From NCBI GenBank assembly GCA_007134165.1, contig SLLJ01000268.1:1-6068 (forward strand): a stretch of 6,068 nt of DNA. Reading direction: 5' to 3'. The first letter of the stretch is position 1. Every line of letters starts with the position of its first letter. The position numbers were made by a program, and so were the translations under genes. Source of the DNA: Nitriliruptoraceae bacterium (GTDB lineage: Bacteria; Actinomycetota; Nitriliruptoria; Nitriliruptorales; Nitriliruptoraceae). Positions 1-4,728 of this stretch are shown piece by piece. The notes under the pieces were generated by a model that worked only from the letters and a program-made list of their open reading frames with translations, did not search any database and was not told where the DNA came from.

Positions 1-1338
1 CCGCTGCCGGCGTCCATGCCCCTGGCCGCCCGGCTGCGGCCGCGCACCCTCGAGGAGTACGTCGGGCAGGGCCATGCGCTGGGTCCGGGCACGCCCCTGC
101 GGGCCATGCTCGACCGCGGCGAGGTGCGCTCGCTGGTGCTGTGGGGGCCACCGGGAGTTGGCAAGACCTCGTTGGCGGCGGTGATCGCCGGGCACGTCGA
201 GGCAGCATGGACCGAGCTCTCGGCGGTCACCGCCGGCGTCAAGGACGTGCGCCGGATCATCGAGGAGGGCCGCAGCCGGCTCAGTCTGCGGGAACGGCGC
301 ACGGTGCTGTTCATCGACGAGTTGCACCGTTTCACCACCAGCCAGCAGGACGCGCTGCTGCCCGGCGTGGAGGCCGGATGGGTCACGCTGATCGGCGCGA
401 CCACCGAGAACCCCTACTTCGAGTTGAATGCGCCGCTGCTCTCACGCTGCCAGCTGATCCGGCTCGAACCACTCGACGACGACGACGTGCGTGCGCTGCT
501 CACCCGGGCCTGCCAGGATCCCGACCGCGGCTTCGGGGGGCGGCTGCACCTCGAGGTCGAGGCAGTCGCGCACCTGGTGGCCATCGGCGACGGCGACGCC
601 CGGGCGGCGCTCAGCGCCCTGGAGGTCGCCGCCACCGCGGCCGGGCTCACCCGACCTGGCGCCGAAGGCCCCGGCGTCACCCTCGGCGTCACCGACGTCG
701 CCCAGTCGGTCCGCCGCTACCGCTACGACAAGCATGCCGATGGCCACTACGACCAGGTCAGCGCGTTCATCAAGTCGCTGCGTGGCTCCGACCCTGATGC
801 GGCGGTGTACTGGCTGCTACGGATGCTCGAGTCGGGCGAGGACCCGCGCTTCCTTGCCCGGCGGATGGTGATCTTTGCCTCCGAGGATGTCGGGCTCGCT
901 GACCGCCAGGCGCTGGGCTTGGCGGTGGCGGCCTTCGATGCGCTCGACCGGGTCGGGCTGCCCGAGGCGCGCTACGCGTTGACTCATGCGGCGATCGCGC
1001 TGTCGGTCGCGCCCAAGTCCAACGCGGTCGCCCGGGCGCTGGCCGACGGGCTGCGCACGGTGCGCTCAGCGGGCAACCTCGACGTCCCGGTGCACCTGCG
1101 TGACGGTCACTACCAAGGCGCCCAGAAGCTCGGCCACGGGGTGGACTACGCCTACCCCCACGACCGCACGTCGGGGTTCGTTCCCGAACAGTCCCACCTG
1201 CCCGACGAGCTCGACGGCACCGTGCTCTACGAGCCCTCCCGGCACGGCCACGAGGCGCCGGTCGCTGACCGTCTGGACGGCCTGCGTCAGCAGACGCGCA
1301 AGGCGCGCGGGTCGCGGGGCACCGGGGGGCGCGGCTGA
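1..1338 (+). CDS. rarA: RarA/MgsA-type replication-associated recombination AAA+ ATPase (5' end outside window)
   Basis: This is a clamp-loader-like AAA+ ATPase that, in the RarA/MgsA/WRNIP1 family, acts in the cytoplasm at stalled or gapped replication forks. Counting from the ATG at base 16, the Walker A motif GPPGVGKT is at residues 44-51 and Walker B VLFIDELHR at 97-105. Sensor 1 GATTENP is at 127-133, the arginine-finger segment LLSRC at 141-145, and the sensor 2 region GDGDARAAL at 191-199. The family-typical C-terminal block (YDQVSAFIKSLRGSDPDAA to LARRM) is at 245-283. The far C-terminus is basic and low-complexity. The frame stays open to base 1, and ATG16 falls inside the conserved PLAxRxRPxxLxExVGQ block that normally follows 15-30 residues of leader. 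The true start is therefore probably upstream, and ATG16 is only the first start codon visible. No convincing terminator follows the TGA. Family assignment is very secure; the in vivo role is from family knowledge. Confidence 0.95.
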   Translation, partial: PLPASMPLAARLRPRTLEEYVGQGHALGPGTPLRAMLDRGEVRSLVLWGPPGVGKTSLAAVIAGHVEAAWTELSAVTAGVKDVRRIIEEGRSRLSLRERRTVLFIDELHRFTTSQQDALLPGVEAGWVTLIGATTENPYFELNAPLLSRCQLIRLEPLDDDDVRALLTRACQDPDRGFGGRLHLEVEAVAHLVAIGDGDARAALSALEVAATAAGLTRPGAEGPGVTLGVTDVAQSVRRYRYDKHADGHYDQVSAFIKSLRGSDPDAAVYWLLRMLESGEDPRFLARRMVIFASEDVGLADRQALGLAVAAFDALDRVGLPEARYALTHAAIALSVAPKSNAVARALADGLRTVRSAGNLDVPVHLRDGHYQGAQKLGHGVDYAYPHDRTSGFVPEQSHLPDELDGTVLYEPSRHGHEAPVADRLDGLRQQTRKARGSRGTGGRG

Positions 1339-1448
1339 GCGGATCGCCGCTGCGCGCATTGCATGACCTGCCCGATGATGAGGCCTCGGGTGGGCGGCCA
1401 TTTGGGCGATTTGTGCTATCAAGCGCACGAAACTCGTCTCCGACCCCC

Positions 1449-1507
1449 CGAATGCCCACCAAGAGCCCCCGAGTACCCACCTAGAGTTGTCGGTTACCCA
1501 CCTAGTG
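1449..1507 (+). repeat. Three direct repeats with exact 21-bp period upstream of the sensor kinase
   Basis: Three copies of a roughly 17-bp element begin at 1449, 1470 and 1491. The shared core CCCACC is at 1455-1460, 1476-1481 and 1497-1502, followed by AAGAG, TAGAG and TAGTG. Copies 2 and 3 share the 10-mer ACCCACCTAG. The period of 21 bp equals two helical turns, so bound proteins would line up on one DNA face. This is the usual layout of sites for dimeric or cooperative regulators such as response regulators. That it is an operator is inference; the repeat itself is directly visible. It lies only in the intergenic region, ending about 60 bp before the kinase start. Confidence 0.7.
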
Positions 1508-1517
1508 CGGGTAAAAT
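1487..1517 (+). promoter_or_regulatory. Candidate promoter of the sensor kinase gene
   Basis: TAAAAT at 1512-1517 is a good match to an actinobacterial -10 box and stands out in very GC-rich surroundings. A TTGTCG at 1487-1492 matches the -35 consensus at four of six positions, with a long 19-bp spacer. Transcription would start near 1524, giving a leader of about 40 nt. The third 21-bp repeat lies in the spacer and the second just upstream of the -35. A protein bound to all three copies would therefore contact or block polymerase here. The assignment is by eye, and the -35 is weak. Confidence 0.45.
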
Positions 1518-1524
1518 GCGCACT
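1504..1524. repeat. Inverted repeat flanking the candidate -10 box
   Basis: AGTGCG at 1504-1509 is the exact reverse complement of CGCACT at 1519-1524, with nine bases between that contain the TAAAAT box. It could be a small operator over the -10. Six-base arms in GC-rich DNA can arise by chance. There is no U-tract, so it is not an intrinsic terminator. Confidence 0.35.
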
Positions 1525-1549
1525 CGGGGGCGATCATCAACTCGAGGTA

Positions 1550-1555
1550 GGGGAG
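1550..1555 (+). promoter_or_regulatory. Ribosome binding site fixing the GTG start of the sensor kinase
   Basis: GGGGAG lies 10 bases before the GTG at 1566, inside a longer purine run that begins near 1545. An in-frame TAG at 1548-1550 closes the frame upstream. No ATG, GTG or TTG occurs between that stop and 1566, so GTG1566 is the earliest possible start and has the correct spacing. Confidence 0.6.
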
Positions 1556-1565
1556 AGCGATTTCG

Positions 1566-3962
1566 GTGGCGACCATCGTTGGTGAGCTCTCCGACCGCTT
1601 CGCCTCGGTCTCGAACGAGGTGCGCGGGGTGGTCGCGCACGACGGCACCCTGATCGCCGCCAGCCCCTCCTGGACCCGGGTACTCGGCTGGCCGCTCGGG
1701 CACCTCGTCAACCATCCGCTCACCGCGGTGGTCCACCCCAAAGACTTCACGCGCCTCGAGACCCTGATTGCCCACACCGTTGGCGTTGGGTCCGTGGACG
1801 GGGTCGATCTGCGGGTGCGGCACGCCGCCGGTGGTCACCGTTGGCTGCGCTGCGCGGCGGTCGCGGCCCCCGAACAGGCGGTGGTGTACCTCACCGCAAT
1901 CGACGTCACCCGCCACCATCAGGACCGCGCGGTTCGGGAACTGATCGAGCAGCAGGCCGAGATCGGTACCTGGGAGCTGGACCTCGGCACCGGTCGCATG
2001 GTGTGGTCGGCGACGACCTACCGGCTGCACGGGACCGATCCGGCACACACGTCGGCGTCGGTGGCCGAAGGACTGGTGCGCTACCCGCCGACGGCACGGG
2101 CGGTGATCGAATCTGCCTTCGAGCGGCTGGTCGAGCACGCTGAGCCCTACGATGTCGAGTTGCCCTTCCACCCCGACGGGGGCGGGGAGATCACGGTCCG
2201 CACCTGTGGGCGGGCGGTGGTGCGCAGCGGGGTCGTGGTGCGGGTCTTCGGCACCATCCAGAACGTCTCCGCCCTGGTCGATCGCGAGCGCTACGAGCGA
2301 CAGCTGGAGCAGGCCACCGCCCGGCTCGAGCAGTCGCAGCGCCTCGCACAGCTCGGGAACTGGGAGTTCGACCTGGCCACCGAGGCGCTGAACTGCTCGC
2401 GGGTGGTGTTCGAGATCTTCGGCGTTGATCCGGACCGGTTCGTCCCGACGCGGGATGCGTTCATGGCTGCGGTTCGCGCCGAGGACCGGGAGATGCTCAA
2501 GTCTGCGGGTGTCGATTCGTTGCGTACGGGTGAGCACACGGTCGACTACCGCATCGTTCGCCCCGACGGACAGGAGCGCAACCTGCACCAGGTCGGTCGT
2601 ACCGTGTGCGACGCGCAGGGCCAGCCGGTGCAGTTGGTGGGCACGGTGCAGGACGTCACGGAGCTGAGCCGGGCCGAGCAGGCGCTGATCGACACTCAGG
2701 AGCTGCTCCAGCGGGTACTGGCAGCCACACGGGACGGGTGGTGGGACCTCGACCTTGTCACCGGCAGCGCCTACTACTCCGATCGCTGGTACGAACTGTG
2801 TGGCTACACCCGCGATCAGCTGCCTGACGAGGTGGACCTGTGGCGCCGACTGACCCACCCTGATGACCTGCCACGCTTCGAGACCGACCTCGCGGAGGTG
2901 TTCACGCGCCGCGAGCGCACCTTCGCCCTGCCGTCCGCGGGGCTGCATCGAGCTGGACACCGGGTGCCGATGGTGGTCCGCGGACTGGTCGACTACGACG
3001 ACGACGGGCAGCCGGCGCGCATCAGCGGCGCCACCGAGGACGTCAGCGAGGCCCGTCAGGCCGAGATCGCCAAGCACGACTTCATCTCCACCGTCAGCCA
3101 TGAGCTGCGCACCCCGCTGACCTCGGTTGGTGGGGCGCTGGAGTTGCTGGCTGGCGGTCGGGTCGGGACGCTGAGCACACAGGCCACGCAGCTGGTCGAG
3201 ATCGCCCGGCGCAACGCCTGCAGGATGCGCCTGCTCATCGACGACCTGCTCGACATCGAGCGGCTGATGAGCGATCGGCAGCCGCTCGCACTCGCGCAGC
3301 AGCCGCTGCACCCCCTGCTCGAGCGGGCGGTCCAGGACAACGCCCCCTTCGCGACACAGTACGACGTGCGTTTCGTGCACCAGCATTCCGGCCCGGAGGT
3401 GATCGTCGAGGCGGATGCCCAACGCCTGCAGCAGGTGCTCGTCAACTACCTCGCCAATGCGGCCACCTTCGCGCCAGCCGGTAGCAACGTCATCGTGGGC
3501 GCACGTCGGTCGCCGGATCGTGACGGTCAGGTCCGTGTCGAGGTGGTGGACAGCGGACCGGGGCTGCCCGCGGACCTCGCGAACAGCGTCTTCGACCGCT
3601 TCGTGTGGGCGGATTCGGAGGACCGACGAATCCGGGGCGGCACCGGGCTGGGGCTGGCGATCGCCCGGGAGATCATCGAGCGGCACGGGGGACGGGTCGG
3701 GGTCGTTTCGCGGCCGGGCCGCACCTGTTTCTGGTTCGACCTGCCGATCGTCGCCAGGGCTGCAGCGAGCGCCGGAGCCGACCCCGGAGTCGACCCCGCT
3801 ACCGACCCGGGAGCCGACCCCGCTACCGACCCGGGAGCCGACCCGGGAGCCGACCCCGCTACCGACCCGGGAGCCGACCCGGGAGCCGACCCCGCTACCG
3901 ACCACGAAACTGACCCCGTGGCCCACCCAGAGGCCGACCCCGGGACCGACCCCGGGGACTGA
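1566..3962 (+). CDS. Soluble sensor histidine kinase with four PAS-like domains and a repetitive Asp/Pro-rich tail
   Basis: This is a 798-residue two-component sensor kinase with GTG start. PAS-like domains lie at about 21-117, 127-239, 258-368 and 380-497. The last three have the PAS_3 look, with GxWE/WWDL openings and closing VQDVTE- or TEDVSE-type motifs. Short charged helices link them (about 240-262 and 366-385). The HisKA domain is at about 503-567, with H-box SHELRTPL and phospho-acceptor His512; E513 and T516 fit the ExxT phosphatase motif. The HATPase_c domain has N-box N627/N631, G1 DSGPG at 662-666, F-box VFDRF at 675-679 and G2 GGTGLGL at 691-697. The N-box lysine usual in NAxKF is Thr634. 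No hydrophobic segment is long enough to span a membrane, so it should be cytoplasmic and sense an internal signal or bound cofactor. Residues 737-798 are tandem GADP/ATDP-like tetrapeptides unrelated to kinase folds. No response regulator is encoded in the window, so the partner is unknown. Kinase identity is secure; the ligand is not. Confidence 0.93.
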   Translation: MATIVGELSDRFASVSNEVRGVVAHDGTLIAASPSWTRVLGWPLGHLVNHPLTAVVHPKDFTRLETLIAHTVGVGSVDGVDLRVRHAAGGHRWLRCAAVAAPEQAVVYLTAIDVTRHHQDRAVRELIEQQAEIGTWELDLGTGRMVWSATTYRLHGTDPAHTSASVAEGLVRYPPTARAVIESAFERLVEHAEPYDVELPFHPDGGGEITVRTCGRAVVRSGVVVRVFGTIQNVSALVDRERYERQLEQATARLEQSQRLAQLGNWEFDLATEALNCSRVVFEIFGVDPDRFVPTRDAFMAAVRAEDREMLKSAGVDSLRTGEHTVDYRIVRPDGQERNLHQVGRTVCDAQGQPVQLVGTVQDVTELSRAEQALIDTQELLQRVLAATRDGWWDLDLVTGSAYYSDRWYELCGYTRDQLPDEVDLWRRLTHPDDLPRFETDLAEVFTRRERTFALPSAGLHRAGHRVPMVVRGLVDYDDDGQPARISGATEDVSEARQAEIAKHDFISTVSHELRTPLTSVGGALELLAGGRVGTLSTQATQLVEIARRNACRMRLLIDDLLDIERLMSDRQPLALAQQPLHPLLERAVQDNAPFATQYDVRFVHQHSGPEVIVEADAQRLQQVLVNYLANAATFAPAGSNVIVGARRSPDRDGQVRVEVVDSGPGLPADLANSVFDRFVWADSEDRRIRGGTGLGLAIAREIIERHGGRVGVVSRPGRTCFWFDLPIVARAAASAGADPGVDPATDPGADPATDPGADPGADPATDPGADPGADPATDHETDPVAHPEADPGTDPGD
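3774..3953 (+). repeat. 12-bp minisatellite encoding tetrapeptide repeats at the kinase C-terminus
   Basis: Fifteen consecutive in-frame 12-bp units encode GADP, GVDP, ATDP and variants. The common units are GGAGCCGACCCC, GGAGCCGACCCG and GCTACCGACCCG. A higher-order 36-bp unit encoding ATDP-GADP-GADP is duplicated perfectly at 3822-3857 and 3858-3893. The preceding 24 bp at 3798-3821 look like the same unit minus one 12-mer. The last units (from about 3894: ATDH, ETDP, VAHP, EADP, GTDP) are diverged, consistent with old edges and a younger, recently expanded centre. Gains or losses of whole units keep the reading frame and change only the length of the acidic tail. Confidence 0.92.
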
Positions 3963-3978
3963 ACCTGCTGCAGGGGAC

Positions 3979-3984
3979 TATCCT
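3979..3984 (+). promoter_or_regulatory. Weak candidate -10 box for the DUF948 to alaS gene group
   Basis: TATCCT fits the TAnnnT pattern of actinobacterial -10 boxes and lies 61 bases before the GTG at 4046, in the 83-bp gap after the kinase. No good -35 is seen at the right distance. An 11-bp palindrome (CCTGCTGCAGG, 3964-3974) lies just upstream. The group could instead be read through from the kinase promoter. Confidence 0.25.
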
Positions 3985-4045
3985 CGCCTCGACCCGCGCC
4001 GCGAGCCCGGGAATCTCGACGACCCCGGCAGAAGGGCGAGACGAC

Positions 4046-4396
4046 GTGACCGTCAGGGACTGGGCCATTCTCACGGCCGCGCTGTTCTGGGGGGTGCTGG
4101 TGGTCGCGTTGGTCGTCCTGGTCGCCCGCACCGTCAAGGTGCTCGACCAGACCGTGGACACGATCCGCGGCGTCACCGACGAGACGCTGCCGATCCTGCG
4201 CAACGCCAACGAGACCGTCGCCGGCGTCAACGTCGAGCTTGCGCGCATCGACACCATCGTCGCCGGCGTGCAGTCGATCACCGCCACCACCGACCAGATC
4301 GTTGGCGTGGTCCACGCCACGGTTTCGAACCCGCTGATCAAGGCGGCCGCCTTCGCGGCCGGGGCCGCCCGTGCCGGCCGGCAGTTCCGGGGCTGA
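4046..4396 (+). CDS. DUF948-like single-pass membrane protein
   Basis: This 116-residue protein has a GTG start preceded by GAAGGG at 4031-4036, nine bases upstream. After the short N-terminus MTVRDW, residues about 7-27 (AILTAALFWGVLVVALVVLVA) form one transmembrane helix. The rest is a long amphipathic helical region rich in Asp, Thr, Val and Asn, with heptad-like spacing and repeated TVDTI/TIVAGV segments. This is the layout of DUF948 proteins, which are small, membrane-anchored and coiled-coil-like, and whose biochemical role is unknown. The C-terminus (about 100-116) is Ala/Gly/Arg-rich. The next gene starts 31 bp downstream, and the same order before alaS is common in actinobacteria. 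Family call is by pattern and context, without a profile search. Confidence 0.8.
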   Translation: MTVRDWAILTAALFWGVLVVALVVLVARTVKVLDQTVDTIRGVTDETLPILRNANETVAGVNVELARIDTIVAGVQSITATTDQIVGVVHATVSNPLIKAAAFAAGAARAGRQFRG

Positions 4397-4413
4397 TCCG
4401 CGTGCGCCACGAC

Positions 4414-4420
4414 GAGAGGA
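4414..4420 (+). promoter_or_regulatory. Ribosome binding site that decides the start at GTG 4428
   Basis: GAGAGGA lies seven bases before GTG4428. The same frame is also open from an ATG at 4371, but that start would overlap the end of the preceding gene, lacks a comparable site and would add 19 hydrophilic residues (PAGSSGADPRAPRREDD type) before the membrane helix. The downstream GTG is preferred. Confidence 0.65.
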
Positions 4421-4427
4421 CGATCAC

Positions 4428-4706
4428 GTGAAGCGTGTCTTCACCCTCGCACTGGGGCTCGGCGCCGGACTGGTGATCGGCGCCTACGTCGTGCGCCGGC
4501 TCGACGACGCCTCCCGGGCGATGGCGCCGACCTCGCTGGCCGGGCAGGCTGGTCGGGCCGCCGGCAACCTCGCCGAGCAGGCACGGGCCGCCCTCGAGCA
4601 GGGCCGCCTCGCCGCCGCCGACCGTGAGGGTGAGCTGCGCGGACAGTACGAGGTCCCTCGGGTGCGCGACGCCCTGCACGGCAGCGACCGACCCGCCCCT
4701 TCCTGA
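4428..4706 (+). CDS. Small single-pass membrane protein, DUF6167-like
   Basis: This 92-residue protein starts MKRVFTLALGLGAGLVIGAY, giving one hydrophobic helix at about residues 4-22. Arg/Asp-rich residues (VVRRLDDASR) follow at 21-30, then an APTSLA motif at 33-38 and an Ala/Glu/Gln-rich helix (about 40-72) ending in REGELR at 66-71. In memory, actinobacterial DUF6167 proteins next to alaS share this plan: a short N-terminal helix, a TPESLA-like motif and a REAEL-like end. No function is established for that family. A role in the envelope or as a membrane-anchored helical partner of the preceding DUF948-like protein is only inference from shared topology and adjacency. It ends 22 bp before alaS, so translation of the group is probably linked. 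Assignment to the family is moderate because the protein is short and of biased composition. Confidence 0.75.
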   Translation: MKRVFTLALGLGAGLVIGAYVVRRLDDASRAMAPTSLAGQAGRAAGNLAEQARAALEQGRLAAADREGELRGQYEVPRVRDALHGSDRPAPS

Positions 4707-4717
4707 CCGACCACCGC

Positions 4718-4722
4718 GAGGA
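4718..4722 (+). promoter_or_regulatory. Ribosome binding site of alaS
   Basis: GAGGA lies six bases before GTG4729. Starting there gives MDSLTIRETFLRFYEQRG, which matches the usual short N-terminus of bacterial AlaRS, where the first helix begins within about five residues of the start. Confidence 0.65.
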
Positions 4723-4728
4723 TCCGAC

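Noticed and set aside
1339..1400. Intrinsic terminator after rarA
   Set aside because: GCGG/CCGC (1339-1350) and GGCC/GGCC (1382-1399 region) give only four-base stems and no T-tract follows.
1414..1422. Extended -10 candidate TG-C-TATCAA upstream of the kinase
   Set aside because: It fits the -10 pattern only loosely, has no -35, and would lie about 145 bp from the start. The TAAAAT box at 1512 is closer and better placed.
1449..1511. CRISPR array or plasmid-type iterons
   Set aside because: Only three copies exist, with a 21-bp period and about 4 bp between elements, so there is no spacer room for CRISPR. No replication initiator gene or AT-rich origin is nearby, so regulator sites are the simpler reading.
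1363..1653. Small plus-strand open frame spanning the intergenic region into the kinase
   Set aside because: Its translation is low-complexity (Pro, Arg, Ser), it overlaps the kinase start in another frame, it lacks a ribosome binding site, and the region looks regulatory.
1494..3926. 810-codon open frame on the minus strand opposite the kinase
   Set aside because: It mirrors the kinase in the complementary frame, as is common in very GC-rich coding DNA. Its translation is rich in Arg, His, Val and Gln with no recognisable fold, and its N-terminus is just the minisatellite read backwards (VGSRVGSG).
4371..4427. Longer N-terminus for the DUF6167-like protein from ATG 4371
   Set aside because: It would overlap the preceding gene by 26 bases and put a charged leader before the membrane helix, whereas GTG4428 has a well-spaced GAGAGGA and matches the expected start MKRVF.
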